Assembly: GCA_963828385.1 (NCBI GenBank)
Contig: CAWHEF010000002.1
Coordinates: 2,914,001-2,978,000 of the forward strand
Source: Bog-756 sp963828385
Lineage (GTDB): Bacteria > Actinomycetota > Acidimicrobiia > Acidimicrobiales > RAAP-2
Direction: 5' to 3'
DNA: 64,000 nt
Both the position numbers and the translations under genes were made by a program. Positions 52,120 through 61,330 of the stretch are shown here, piece by piece. How positions within the stretch are numbered: position 1 is the stretch's first letter; each line of letters begins with the position of its first letter. The notes below the pieces were generated by a model. It was not told the origin of the DNA. It did no database searches and saw only the letters and a program-made list of their open reading frames with translations.

Positions 52120-53550
52120 CTATTGACGCCGACCCCGCCCGGGCTCCAAGGGCTGGCGTGCGATGCCCGGAACAGTCGGATCCCGGAGGTACGAAGGATT
52201 TACCACCAGGAGCTGGTCACGCACGCCGGGGGCCAAGACCGCTCCCGCTCCGACGAGGTCGTCGTCGTAGTGGCCGGCCCGGATGGCAGCGGCCAATGTC
52301 GCGTCGTCCGGCACTCCGAAGTTCCGCAGTCGTTCCGCGTGGGCGGCCAGCGCCGCCGGGCCCCGAAGCAGCTCTCGGCCGACCATGGCCAGCACATTGC
52401 GGGCGACGCGCGCTTCGAACCGGGCGGCACCTTCGGTAGACGTCATCACCTTGGTCTCGATGTACTCACCCACCGCCTCCAGCAGGTCGGCCGCTGACGG
52501 GAGACCGAACAGCTGGGTCTCGGAGGCCAATTCTCTCTTCTCTACCCCCTCCGACACGGGTCCGCCGACCTCGGGCATGGCCACCCCGAGCAGGTCGAGG
52601 ACGTTCCATTCGCTCTCGCAGACCCGCCGGCCGATCGCGGCAAGCTCCACGGAACGGCTCGAACCGCTCAGATGCGTCGTCGCCTGCAACAGACAGATCA
52701 CCGCCCACTTGACTGCGGCATACACCTCCCACCACCGGACGTCGTCGACGTCCACCCCCCGTCCTCCAGCCGACGTGTAGGCGTCCAGGAACCTGTCGAG
52801 CTCGCCGAATCCGCCGACCCGGGCCGGTCCGCCGAACCGCCACGTCTTCGAGCACAACCAGCCGATGTCCTCGGCCGGTTGTCCCCGGTGTGCGAGCTCC
52901 CAGTCGAGCACCCCGCTCAGGCCATCGCCATCGACGAGGAAGTTCCCCATCCGGAAGTCACCGTGGACCACGGCCGACTCCCCGCCTGCGGGCCGGGCAA
53001 GTGCCAGCCACCGCGCCCCGAGCTCGAGGACGGGTCGTCGCTGGTGAAGCGCATCGAGGAAGTCGAGCGGATGACCCAGCGGGTCGGTGGGCGGCAACCC
53101 CGGAACCCTCTCGGGGTCGATCGCGTGGATAGCAGCGAGGGCCCGGGCTGTCTGCTCGGTCAAAGCAGTGCGAGCCGCGGCGAACTCGTCGTTTCGCAGG
53201 ATGTGCCGGGGGATGGTCTCGCCTTCGAGGTGTTCGACCACGAGCCAGCCGGGCTCGAGCCGGTCCGAGCCTCCGGCGGCCACCACCTCCGGTACCGGCA
53301 CGCCGATCTCGCGTGCCGCCCGCAGAAGGGCGGCCTCCACCTCGACATCCGGACGCCGAGCCAGGTCGGTCCCCCGGACCTGCTGGAGCACCAGGCTCCG
53401 CACCTTCCCGGTTGCCATCTCGAGATCGAATGTGCTGGTGACTCGAGACGCCCCTCCCGACACCCGCCGTATGGCCTCCACCCGACCGCCCAGCGCCGCC
53501 CCCAGCTTGTCGGCTAGGTCGCCTGTATCCGCGCTCACCGGCCCAAACAC
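52120..53550 (-). CDS. APH-type phosphotransferase with C-terminal DUF6285
   Basis: This 476-residue protein starts at GTG 53550. The kinase-like half shows SGGASRVTSTFDLE, the catalytic loop VVHGDFRMGNFLVDGDG and metal Asp in VLDWELAHRGQPAEDIGW. After about residue 345 a separate domain matches DUF6285 (LLEAVGEYIETKVM, FEARVARNVLAMVGREL). This fused architecture is common in mycobacterial lipid and steroid catabolic clusters. The phosphorylated substrate is unknown. It follows the CrtC-like gene by 7 bp. Confidence 0.82.
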   Translation of the reverse strand: MFGPVSADTGDLADKLGAALGGRVEAIRRVSGGASRVTSTFDLEMATGKVRSLVLQQVRGTDLARRPDVEVEAALLRAAREIGVPVPEVVAAGGSDRLEPGWLVVEHLEGETIPRHILRNDEFAAARTALTEQTARALAAIHAIDPERVPGLPPTDPLGHPLDFLDALHQRRPVLELGARWLALARPAGGESAVVHGDFRMGNFLVDGDGLSGVLDWELAHRGQPAEDIGWLCSKTWRFGGPARVGGFGELDRFLDAYTSAGGRGVDVDDVRWWEVYAAVKWAVICLLQATTHLSGSSRSVELAAIGRRVCESEWNVLDLLGVAMPEVGGPVSEGVEKRELASETQLFGLPSAADLLEAVGEYIETKVMTSTEGAARFEARVARNVLAMVGRELLRGPAALAAHAERLRNFGVPDDATLAAAIRAGHYDDDLVGAGAVLAPGVRDQLLVVNPSYLRDPTVPGIARQPLEPGRGRRQ

Positions 53551-53557
53551 CTGACAC

Positions 53558-54556
53558 CTACGCCACGGGAACCATCGGTAGGCCGCGGTCGTCGACCTGA
53601 TGGAGGTATTCGGCGATGCCGTATCCCGTCACAGCGCCGCCGTCATCGGCGTGATAGGTCCACCGGGTCAACCCCTCCTTGATCGCCGTGCCGCCCGCCC
53701 TCCCGATGTCGGCGATCCTGACGACGTCGCCCGTGAGCTGGTAGGTCCGGCCCTGCTTGTCGACAGCGACAGCGTGCACGATCCGCTGGGTGAGCCCGTC
53801 CTCTTCCAGCTCGGTCTGCAATCGCCATTCTTTGATGCTGCTTACCCGCCCGTCTTCGAACACCCACCCCCGGTGCAGGTCCCCAGCTTCCGTACCGAGG
53901 CGGATTCCGCCGAGATGAAGGGTCTCCCCGAGATTGATGCTGAACCAGCGCCACATCCGGGGACCGTCCCAGCGGCGCGGACCCCACGACCGATCACGGT
54001 TCCCATAGGCGCCGCTCCACGTGTGGACGACGCCATCCACGGCCACCGTCCCCCTCCACCGACCGGCCTGTTCCATGTGGCCCTTGCCGGTCGTGCCCGT
54101 CGCAGCCGAGGCCTGATCGCTGCGGGGCCGGCCCGTCTCCTGGCCGTCAGTACCAACCGCAGGCGAAACGGCGTCGAAGGTGACATCCACGGTGAGGTGC
54201 ACAGGTCGCCTCTCCCCGTTCCGGGGATGGCACGGCCGCGCCGCCGCTTCGACATCGGCCACGATGCGCCAGCTTCTGAGGGCCTCCAACATCTCGTAGC
54301 GGACGCCGCCCACCACCAAGGGCGGGCCCACCATCTCGTGTTGCTCGACTACATGGCCGTACTCGGCCAGTCCTCCATCGGGGAGCCACACCGACAGGCC
54401 GCAGTCCATCGTGCCCAAGTTGGGCCGGATACCGATCCGGGTGAAGAACCCGCTGTCGGATCTCTGGTCATAGGCATTGAAGTAGTACGACTCACTCCAT
54501 GCAGAGTCGGGTTCGACCGGGTGCGCGTGATCGTGCCTGGGGGCGAGGATCGGCAT
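53558..54556 (-). CDS. CrtC-like lipocalin-fold protein (DUF7064/DUF7065 type)
   Basis: This protein of about 332 residues starts at the ATG at 54556 (MPILAPRHDHAHPVEPDSAW). Beta-rich patterns are WSESYYFNAYDQRSDSGFF, GAYGNRDRSWGPRRW and FSINLGETLHLGG, in the manner of hydroxyneurosporene hydratase-like proteins from actinobacterial catabolic clusters. It lies directly upstream of the APH/DUF6285 gene, so they probably act together. A hydratase or ligand-binding role is inferred. Confidence 0.65.
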   Translation of the reverse strand: MPILAPRHDHAHPVEPDSAWSESYYFNAYDQRSDSGFFTRIGIRPNLGTMDCGLSVWLPDGGLAEYGHVVEQHEMVGPPLVVGGVRYEMLEALRSWRIVADVEAAARPCHPRNGERRPVHLTVDVTFDAVSPAVGTDGQETGRPRSDQASAATGTTGKGHMEQAGRWRGTVAVDGVVHTWSGAYGNRDRSWGPRRWDGPRMWRWFSINLGETLHLGGIRLGTEAGDLHRGWVFEDGRVSSIKEWRLQTELEEDGLTQRIVHAVAVDKQGRTYQLTGDVVRIADIGRAGGTAIKEGLTRWTYHADDGGAVTGYGIAEYLHQVDDRGLPMVPVA

Positions 54557-54657
54557 GGACCCAACTCTTGCCGATGAGGCACCGACAGACAACGGCATCG
54601 CTGGCACCCCATGGCGCCGGTGAGTGTCTGCGCTTGGCGATCGGACGCTGTGAGGAC

Positions 54658-55044
54658 TCACGCAGGGACAAGATCGGTCTTTCGGAAATCATCGCCCTTG
54701 AACAGGAGTTCATCCCCGCTGGCCCGTGCGAGCGCGTAGGCGAACAGGTCGCCGAAGTTCAGTCCTGCCGGGTGGCGACCCTTGCCATACCTTCGCCACG
54801 CCGTCCGGGCCAACTCGGCTTGCTCCTCATCCACGGCGACGGTTCGGACCTTCGCCCGGTGGAGGAAAAGATCGAGCTCGCGTCCGGCGACCTCTCCGCG
54901 TCGGGATTCGATGACCATCGACGATTCGAGCAACGTGGCAGCGGAAATGAGGCGGCGCGGCGCGGCGGCGATCTTACTGATGAACTCGTCCCGCTCGGGC
55001 TCGTCGAACAGCACCGCGCTGAGCGCCGAGGTGTCGAGGACCAT
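54658..55044 (-). CDS. vapC: VapC-type PIN-domain toxin
   Basis: This 128-residue PIN ribonuclease has acidic residues Asp in MVLDTSALSAVL, Glu in ATLLESSMV, Asp in LNFGDLFAYALA and Asp in LLFKGDDF. The ATG at 55044 overlaps the antitoxin stop by 1 bp. It is intact and paired, unlike the frameshifted module at 12 kb. Confidence 0.9.
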   Translation of the reverse strand: MVLDTSALSAVLFDEPERDEFISKIAAAPRRLISAATLLESSMVIESRRGEVAGRELDLFLHRAKVRTVAVDEEQAELARTAWRRYGKGRHPAGLNFGDLFAYALARASGDELLFKGDDFRKTDLVPA

Positions 55045-55298
55045 CAGGTCGGCAACCCGTGCTCGTCGTAACCGAGGATCTCCTCATCCGGTCGATCATC
55101 GAGTACCGGCGCCGCCGCGGCGCGGAGTGCGATGGTGGTGAGTTCGGCGACCAAATCCTGACGGCCGGGAAGACCGCGTACCCGTTCGAGGCGTTCGCGC
55201 AGAGCGGTAGCGATGGCGGTGGTGAGGTTCTCGCCCGTGGTTTCTGCCAGCTCTCGAGCGAGTCGGTCGGTGACTGGGTCCTTGATGCTGAGAGCCAT
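55044..55298 (-). CDS. vapB: VapB antitoxin, PSK/Rv0623 type
   Basis: This 84-residue protein has a ribbon-helix-helix N-terminus (MALSIKDPVTDRLARELAET) and TGENLTTAIATALRERLERV. The C-terminal toxin-binding tail contains DEEILGYDEHGLPT, typical of VapB partners of PIN toxins. The ATG lies only 6 nt after a TATACT -10 box, so the transcript is probably leaderless. Two palindromes upstream suggest autoregulation. Confidence 0.9.
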   Translation of the reverse strand: MALSIKDPVTDRLARELAETTGENLTTAIATALRERLERVRGLPGRQDLVAELTTIALRAAAAPVLDDRPDEEILGYDEHGLPT

Positions 55299-55299
55299 G

Positions 55300-55331
55300 G
55301 GTAGAGTATACCTAGCGAGGTAGAATCTACC
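55300..55331 (-). promoter_or_regulatory. vapBC promoter with two palindromic operators
   Basis: GGTAGAATCTACC (55319-55331) is a 6-1-6 palindrome. GGTAGAGTATACC (55300-55312) is a related, less perfect one starting 19 bp away. On the minus strand TATACT sits 6 nt before the vapB ATG. The layout fits repression by the VapBC complex. Confidence 0.65.
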
Positions 55332-55400
55332 TTCTTCCCGTTCTGCCAGTGGCCCGTTCCCTCAGCGGGGCATCGACGCCATGGCTGCCACGAAGGTCCG

Positions 55401-55907
55401 TCAGCCACGCTCCTCGGCTGGCGTGCTCCCTGATCCTTCGTGGAGCTTCCCGAGCGACCTCGACAGGGACGCCTCGATCAGTGTGTCGTTGTCCTTCGAG
55501 ATGAAGTGATGCACCCTCTTCTCGAACAGTCGGCGCATGACCGGATTGAAGGCCTCGTAGGTCTCGCGGAAGAACACCCTGGTCCCTCCGTCTCCGGTGT
55601 CCTCGAGCCGGGTCCACCCCGACGCTTTCGACCACAGCGGCTTGCCGATTGCGTCGTAGCGCCAGGAAACCGGGCGCGTGGCATCGGTGATCCATTCCCA
55701 CGACTGTCCCCTCCCCTTGGACAGGAGGTACCTCGGCACCCGGAACTCACAGTGCCGGACGAGACCGTTTCCCTGCTCGTCTCCGGGATGCAGGATCTCG
55801 ATCTTGACCGCATCGGTTTCGATGTCGATGCGCATGCCCCGCCAGTACGTATCCCAGACCTCTTCGGGAGTTCCGGTGACAACGAAATCGAATCGGTGGT
55901 CTTGCAC
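55401..55907 (-). CDS. SRPBCC-family protein
   Basis: This 168-residue protein begins HRFDFVVTGTPEEVWDTYW, the usual start of START/SRPBCC ligand-binding folds. WTRLEDTGDGGTRVFFRET and a long C-terminal helix (NPVMRRLFEKRVHHFISKD) follow. Such proteins bind hydrophobic ligands or act as cyclases or dehydratases. It lies 3 bp downstream of the amidohydrolase-2 gene and is co-transcribed with it. Confidence 0.75.
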   Translation of the reverse strand: MQDHRFDFVVTGTPEEVWDTYWRGMRIDIETDAVKIEILHPGDEQGNGLVRHCEFRVPRYLLSKGRGQSWEWITDATRPVSWRYDAIGKPLWSKASGWTRLEDTGDGGTRVFFRETYEAFNPVMRRLFEKRVHHFISKDNDTLIEASLSRSLGKLHEGSGSTPAEERG

Positions 55908-55910
55908 GGG

Positions 55911-56729
55911 TCAGCCCTCCGGTCGGTGGCTGAGGACCCGCTCGGCACCCCCACCGAGGAAGTCGTCCATGGCGACCTGGTCCAGAGGGAGCGAGCGGGC
56001 GGCCGCCAACGCTCGCTCCATCGGGAAGAAGGGGTGGTCGGATGCGAACAGGACCCGCCCCTTCCCTCTGCTCGATCCCATGAATCGCACCAGTGCCGGG
56101 TGCATGTACTTCGCCGAGTAGGCCGAGTTCGACAGGTACAGGTTCGGCCATTTCAGCATGTACTCGATCAGCAGCTCTTCGTAGGGATGACCCATGTGGG
56201 CGCCGATGACCACCAGGTCGGGGAAGTCGATCAGCACGTCCTCGAGGAGCACCGGATCCTGGCAGCGGGACCGGACCTTGGGACCGGGTATTCCCAGGTT
56301 GATCGAGACCGGAATCCCGAGCTCCTCGCAGGTAACGTACAAGGGGTAGTAGAGCGCATGGTTGAGCGGGTACTGGCGGACCAGGGGCGAAACCCGGACG
56401 AGGTCGACCGTGCCGTCGCCCGCCCGCGACCGCACCTCGCTGCTCACCTTCCGGGGACGTTCGGGGTTCACGACGGTGGCCGCCAACAACAAACGGTCGC
56501 GGTGCCCGGCCACGAACGCCAGCGTATGGTCGGCAACCGAGGACAGCGTGCTCGTGAGCACCGCCCGATCGACGCCGAGCCGGTCCATCTCCTCCAGGAG
56601 ATCGTCATCGGACATCCCGCCGCGGAGACTGCTTCCGAAGAAACCCTCGATGTCCCCGTACCCGCGTTGTGCCACGAACTTGGCCGCGTCTCCGCTCGAA
56701 ATGGAGTTGACCCAGAGATCGATGACCAT
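55911..56729 (-). CDS. Amidohydrolase-2 family protein with a degenerate metal site
   Basis: This protein of about 272 residues starts at the ATG at 56729. Family features are DRAVLTSTLSSVADH, VVIGAHMGHPYEELL and VLFASDHPFFPME near the end. The first metal motif, normally DxHxH at the N-terminus, reads VIDLWVNSI, with no His. It may be a decarboxylase-type member using fewer ligands or may be catalytically weakened. Its start is 83 bp from the divergent nitroreductase gene. Confidence 0.78.
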   Translation of the reverse strand: MVIDLWVNSISSGDAAKFVAQRGYGDIEGFFGSSLRGGMSDDDLLEEMDRLGVDRAVLTSTLSSVADHTLAFVAGHRDRLLLAATVVNPERPRKVSSEVRSRAGDGTVDLVRVSPLVRQYPLNHALYYPLYVTCEELGIPVSINLGIPGPKVRSRCQDPVLLEDVLIDFPDLVVIGAHMGHPYEELLIEYMLKWPNLYLSNSAYSAKYMHPALVRFMGSSRGKGRVLFASDHPFFPMERALAAARSLPLDQVAMDDFLGGGAERVLSHRPEG

Positions 56730-56811
56730 GTGGCGTCCCCCGGAGCCGAAGGGTACCAGAGACCGCTGTCGAAACGTCATGACCGGACGGGCGTCGATGT
56801 GCACCGCGACG

Positions 56812-57510
56812 ATGAACGGCGGGCTGGATAGTCTCGGTGGCAACGTGGTTGACCGGCCTGCGGACATCTCGGAGGCGACTGCATTCGACGTCATGCTGCG
56901 ACAGCGCGCCTGTCGACAGTTCGACGACCGGCCCGTCGACGCCGAGCTGATCGAACGCTGTCTGGCGGCCGCTGTCCATGCCCCGAGCGCCGAGAACCGC
57001 CAGCCTTGGGTGTTCATCGTGGTCACCAAGGCCGACCTGAGAGCGAAGATCGGATCGCTCACCCGCCGCGCCTGGCAGAGCGGCGCTCGCGAGCACGCCG
57101 AGGGCCGACTGCCCGGCTCCCTCCTGCGAGCCGTCGACCAGGGGGTGCACGGAGGAATCGAATCGGCTCCCGTCATCGTCGTGGTCTGCGGCGACTCCGA
57201 TCTGGGGATCGAATCGACGCTTCCGTCCTCGGTGTTCCCGGCCGTGCAGAACCTTCTCCTGGCTGCCGGCGCACTCGGTCTGGGATCGGCGATGACCACG
57301 CTCGCCACCCTCTATGCCGACGAGCTCGAGGACCTACTCGACCTGCCACCCTCCGTTCGTCCGATGGCCGTCGTGCCCATCGGCTGGCCCTACCGGCCCC
57401 TCGGACCGCCGACCCGGCTGCCACTCCACCTCCGGGTCCACACGGACCGCTACGGCAATCGCTGGTCGCCGGCCAACGGGGAGATCCCGACACCGGTCGA
57501 CGACCGGTGA
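56812..57510 (+). CDS. Nitroreductase-family FMN oxidoreductase
   Basis: This protein of about 232 residues has the nitroreductase start LRQRACRQFDDRPVDAELIE, then AAAVHAPSAENRQPWVFIVV (FMN contacts), LLLAAGALGLGSAMTTLATL and VVPIGWPYRPLG. The ATG at 56812 is a convenient start; others upstream in frame are possible. Members act on nitro groups, dehalogenation or deazaflavin-like ring reduction. It is divergent from the amidohydrolase and convergent with the next one. Confidence 0.85.
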   Translation: MNGGLDSLGGNVVDRPADISEATAFDVMLRQRACRQFDDRPVDAELIERCLAAAVHAPSAENRQPWVFIVVTKADLRAKIGSLTRRAWQSGAREHAEGRLPGSLLRAVDQGVHGGIESAPVIVVVCGDSDLGIESTLPSSVFPAVQNLLLAAGALGLGSAMTTLATLYADELEDLLDLPPSVRPMAVVPIGWPYRPLGPPTRLPLHLRVHTDRYGNRWSPANGEIPTPVDDR

Positions 57511-57530
57511 CGCCGCAAGTCATCCGATGC

Positions 57531-58901
57531 TCAAGCCCGGGCCCCTGCCGAGGACGAAAGGGGCACCGGCCGTGCGAGGCTCCAGCTGAACGTGTTGGGC
57601 ACCTCGTCCAGCGAGATGGTCGTCGACAGGTCCTCGACGGTCGGCCCGACCCTGTCGGCGACCGACTGCAGCTGGTCGCCGTCGAAGCCGAAGACCCGGA
57701 TCGCATTGAGCCCGAGCATCCGGCGGACGTCCGCTTCGGGCATTCCGCCGAACACCTGTCGGAGGACCAGCCGGTGGACGGGAGCCGCCCCTTCCAGATG
57801 CGGATAGTCCGCACCCCACATCAGACGGTCGATGCCGATGTCGTCGCGCATCTCAGCATCCACACGCTTCATGAGCGATCCACCGAGGAAGACATGGCGG
57901 TCGAAGTACTCCTGTGGTCGGAGCCTGAGGTACGAACGGACAGGCGCGGCGCCATGGGTGTCGAAGAAGCACTCCATGTCCCGGATCAGTGACGGCAGCC
58001 ACTGGACCCCGTTCTCGGTGACCACGACCTTGAGGTTGGGGTGGCGGTCGAACACTCCTCCGAAGATCATGAACCACAGCGGGCGGCGGGTGAACACGAA
58101 CACCTCGTAGAGCCCGAGGAAGCCGCCGTGCTTGGTGTCGTAGAGCTGCTTGGCGTCGGTCGCCGTGCCCGAGGCGCCGGTGTGCAGGTTCACGGGGATG
58201 TCATGGTCCTCACACGCACTCCACAGTGGTTCGTAGTACTCGTCGGCGTAACCGGGCAGGCCGGACCTGATGGACATGGCCGGCAGCATGACGCCGCCGA
58301 ACATCCCGGCGGCCCGGCCCCACGCGACCTCCTCCACCGCCCGGTCCATATCGTGCAGGTCGATTGGGATACATCCCGTCCGCCGACCGGGAGCGGCGGC
58401 GCAGAATTCGGCCAACCACCTGTTGTAGGCGTGCAGCGCCGGCCACACTGGATCCAGTCCCTTGTCCGATTGCGTGCCGAGATACATGGCAGGCGACAGC
58501 CCCCCGGCCAGCACCGGGCCCGGGAACGCGACTTCGGCATGGATCCCCTGGCTCTCCAGGTAGGCGAGCCGCTTGCCCCCGGCGTCGGAGGGGAACACCC
58601 AGTCGGTGCTGTAGTTGGCCAACCAGTCACCGGCAGCGTCGGTGTCGACGCCCATTCCGGACAGGCGGCGGATGGCCACGGCCCGGACGGCGTCCGGCTC
58701 GTCGATCTCGCCGGGATCGACCCCGCCGAACATCGGGATGGCGACCGAAGAGAGATCGCCGAACCGCTCGACCGACTCGCGCTCGGTGGGGTCGACGTAG
58801 CTGAGGAACTCCTGCAAGGAATCCGGTGCTGCATGGGCGTCGGCCGACACCACCACGTAGGGCCGACCCGACCGCAGATTGCCGTCACCTGGAGCGTTCA
58901 C
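57531..58901 (-). CDS. Amidohydrolase-2 family metal hydrolase/decarboxylase
   Basis: This protein of about 456 residues starts at GTG 58901 (VNAPGDGNLRSGRPYVVVSA). The metal motifs are SADAHAAP, IPVNLHTGASG, NLKVVVTENGVQWLP and LMWGADYPHLEG. The family includes ACMSD-like decarboxylases and mycobacterial lipid-pathway amidohydrolases. The upstream in-frame part (to 59087) is Arg/Ser-rich and unlikely to be translated. Confidence 0.85.
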   Translation of the reverse strand: MNAPGDGNLRSGRPYVVVSADAHAAPDSLQEFLSYVDPTERESVERFGDLSSVAIPMFGGVDPGEIDEPDAVRAVAIRRLSGMGVDTDAAGDWLANYSTDWVFPSDAGGKRLAYLESQGIHAEVAFPGPVLAGGLSPAMYLGTQSDKGLDPVWPALHAYNRWLAEFCAAAPGRRTGCIPIDLHDMDRAVEEVAWGRAAGMFGGVMLPAMSIRSGLPGYADEYYEPLWSACEDHDIPVNLHTGASGTATDAKQLYDTKHGGFLGLYEVFVFTRRPLWFMIFGGVFDRHPNLKVVVTENGVQWLPSLIRDMECFFDTHGAAPVRSYLRLRPQEYFDRHVFLGGSLMKRVDAEMRDDIGIDRLMWGADYPHLEGAAPVHRLVLRQVFGGMPEADVRRMLGLNAIRVFGFDGDQLQSVADRVGPTVEDLSTTISLDEVPNTFSWSLARPVPLSSSAGARA

Positions 58902-59053
58902 CGGACCCGTCCTTCGTGGGCGCCGGCTCGCCCTCACCGGCTCCCCCGGCAGGCTAGCTGAGGGCGACGGTGACCGGCACCGAACGACCCGGCGTGTCGT
59001 GACGGACGGCGACCGCTCGACGTGGCCGGCCACGGATCTGGTTTCATTGGGGC

Positions 59054-59434
59054 GTGAGCCGAACTCGTCCCCCTTCCGAAGAGGCACCGTTTGTGGACGA
59101 AGGTCCGGGGGACATCCCCGACTCCCTGGTCCTCGACATCGGCGGCAATGTCGGTTCCCTGATCCTGTACGCCGACGAATCGTGTTTGGGCCGCGAGATA
59201 GACGTGACTCGGGCCGGTCATGGCCAGAGCCACGAGATCCACACGATGATCCGACGGCGAAGAGCCGTGGACAGGGAGTTTGTGGCCGGGGTGTACCCGG
59301 GCCTCGAGTCCGGGACCTACACCATCTGGGGTCTCGACGGAGGAGCGATGGCGGAAGTGGACATCGTCGGCGGCCAGATCACCGAGTACGACGCCGGCGA
59401 CTGCGGTCTCGGGGGTCCGAGGGCCGCCACGTGA
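59054..59434 (+). CDS. Conserved hypothetical protein
   Basis: This 126-residue protein starts at the GTG at 59054. VLDIGGNVGSLILYADESCL, GREIDVTRAG, VYPGLESGTYTIWG and GGQITEYDAG give a small beta-rich fold. Similar actinobacterial proteins are sometimes labelled phospholipase-associated, without evidence. It is divergent from the amidohydrolase. I assign no function. Confidence 0.72.
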   Translation: MSRTRPPSEEAPFVDEGPGDIPDSLVLDIGGNVGSLILYADESCLGREIDVTRAGHGQSHEIHTMIRRRRAVDREFVAGVYPGLESGTYTIWGLDGGAMAEVDIVGGQITEYDAGDCGLGGPRAAT

Positions 59435-59511
59435 CCGTCGGCCCCCCGGGGGCGGCCGGATCATCCGATGTCGCAGGTCACCTTGTGTCGATGTGTCGAT
59501 GCGTTCTGCGG

Positions 59512-60942
59512 TCAGCTCGGCTGCGACGGCACCGCAAAGCCGGAGTAGGGGGTTCCGAGGTAGGGGAACTCGGGCAGGTAATTCTCGGTCCCCATGGCGG
59601 ACAGGTCCGTTGGGCCGGATGTGAGGCCCATGGAAACCGCCCCGGCGGCGGCATCGGGCGTGTAGCTCGGATCGACCAGGGGCAGGGTCGCGCCGGCAAG
59701 AGCGCGAAGCTCGATCGTGGCGACATCGTCGAAGACCCGGCGTCCGTTCGGGAATCCGGCAGGATCACCCCCGACGAGACCGAGGTTCGAAGCTCCGGAT
59801 GTCGTGGGCGGCACGGCGACATTGAGTCGGAGCATGTCGGCCTGCGTAGATCCCGTGTAGTTCTGGAACCCGTTGACGACGCCTTGTGGGATACCGGTCA
59901 GCAGGATTGCCAAGAGGTCGGCCCGGGGGGCGCCCGTATTGTTGAAGGCGGCCAGGTTAGGGAAGACCCCGGGGTACAGAACGGGGAGGAGCCCCGCCAG
60001 CTCGGGATTGGCCACTCGCGAGGCGAACTGGCTGTCGTCTGCCGGCACCTGCGAGTTCCAGTAGTCCTTGTTGGCCAGAGCGATCAGCACCTCGTTGAAG
60101 AGCGGGTTGCCGAGCCGCGAAACCTGCACGAACGGTCCCGAGCTCGCGTTCACACCTGGAGTGCTCTCGAGGATGACGGCCTTCTGGCGGCTGGCCGTCG
60201 TCCACACGCCTATCACTGCGTTGGGATCCGTGACACTTCTCGGACGGGTGCCGCTCGCTGTCAGAGCGTCGATGGGCATCTGGACGACGATGCTGTTGAC
60301 ATTGACACCGGCAGTCGAGTTCACGCCGGCGGCCATTTGGCCCAGACCGGTGTTGGACAGCCCGAACATGTTGTGATCCTGCTCGAACGGGCGTAGGTCA
60401 CCGAGATCGAACACGGCCCCGAGGTCGACGTAGAACCCCTCGGCCCGCTGGCCGGCGAACACGTTCATCCGGGCGCCGAGATGGGTCGTGGCCTGGTTCA
60501 CGAGCTTCAGATAGTCAGGCGTCGAGAGCGGCCCGATATTGCAAGGGGGGCAGGGAACTCCCGAGGCGAGCACCTGGGGGCTGCCTCCGTTGACCACCTG
60601 TGAGACCGTGTAGGTCTGTCGACGATTCCAGCTCGGATCGTCCAACCGCCTGATGGGACCGGTGTTGTAGAGGAACGTGTCGGGATTCGTGATCTCGCTC
60701 GTGAACTGGAATTGGAATGTGATATCGGCGTTGCCGTCGCCATTGTTGTCGACGTTGATCTCGTAGAGCACGTCGTCGCCGAACTCGTAGAAGTTGGGAC
60801 CGCCGTCGGGCGCCTGGAGTGGGATGTAGTTGGCGATGAGCGTCACCGTCCCCGGGTTGTCGGGGCTCACGAAGGCGTAGAGGTCGGTTGAGTCGGCGAC
60901 CGGGTCTTTAGAGATGCTGGGTGCTTCACGATGAGATGACAT
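59512..60942 (-). CDS. DUF4331 family protein
   Basis: This 476-residue protein begins MSSHREAPSISKDPVADSTD, the hallmark of DUF4331, then LYAFVSPDNPGTVTLIANYI. A long beta-rich body includes DEQDHNMFGLS-like FEQDHNMFGLS and LALVDPSY-like LPLVDPSYTPD. There is no signal peptide, so it is either cytoplasmic or exported by other means. It follows the small Tat-signal gene by 82 bp on the same strand. The biological role of DUF4331 is unknown. Confidence 0.85.
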   Translation of the reverse strand: MSSHREAPSISKDPVADSTDLYAFVSPDNPGTVTLIANYIPLQAPDGGPNFYEFGDDVLYEINVDNNGDGNADITFQFQFTSEITNPDTFLYNTGPIRRLDDPSWNRRQTYTVSQVVNGGSPQVLASGVPCPPCNIGPLSTPDYLKLVNQATTHLGARMNVFAGQRAEGFYVDLGAVFDLGDLRPFEQDHNMFGLSNTGLGQMAAGVNSTAGVNVNSIVVQMPIDALTASGTRPRSVTDPNAVIGVWTTASRQKAVILESTPGVNASSGPFVQVSRLGNPLFNEVLIALANKDYWNSQVPADDSQFASRVANPELAGLLPVLYPGVFPNLAAFNNTGAPRADLLAILLTGIPQGVVNGFQNYTGSTQADMLRLNVAVPPTTSGASNLGLVGGDPAGFPNGRRVFDDVATIELRALAGATLPLVDPSYTPDAAAGAVSMGLTSGPTDLSAMGTENYLPEFPYLGTPYSGFAVPSQPS

Positions 60943-61024
60943 GGTTGGCTTCCTCTGTTTCTGGTAGGGAACGCAAATGGCAGGTTGCGATGGACGTAAA
61001 GGGGGACGACAGCGGGATGGGGGA

Positions 61025-61330
61025 TTATCTGATCGCTCGGGCGAGCCGGGCGGCCAACCCGGGATCCAGTACGGTGATCTCCCGCGTCCCGGTGAACAGG
61101 CCGATCTCTCCAGAGCCGAGATCCCTCACATGAGCGATGAGCGGCCCGTCGAGCGGACCAGAGGCTTCGACGTCGGCAACCGCTGATTCGGTGGCACCGA
61201 CGTCTGCGGGTCCCTGAGTCTCCACGGCACCGATGACAGCGGGAAGCGCGGGAACGGCGGAAATTGCACCGGCAGCGACCACGGCCGCGGTGCCACCCTT
61301 GAGGAACGAACGTCGGTCGAACTGGCTCAT
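61025..61330 (-). CDS. Small Tat-signal protein
   Basis: This protein of about 101 residues starts at the ATG at 61330 after a GGGAGGCC ribosome site. The N-terminus is a twin-arginine-type signal (FDRRSFLKGGTAAVVAAGAI) with cleavage around VPALPA. The mature part ends LIAHVRDLGSGEIGLFTGTR then EITVLDPGLAARLARAIR, a compact conserved-looking module. It precedes the DUF4331 gene on the same strand and is probably co-transcribed. Confidence 0.75.
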   Translation of the reverse strand: MSQFDRRSFLKGGTAAVVAAGAISAVPALPAVIGAVETQGPADVGATESAVADVEASGPLDGPLIAHVRDLGSGEIGLFTGTREITVLDPGLAARLARAIR

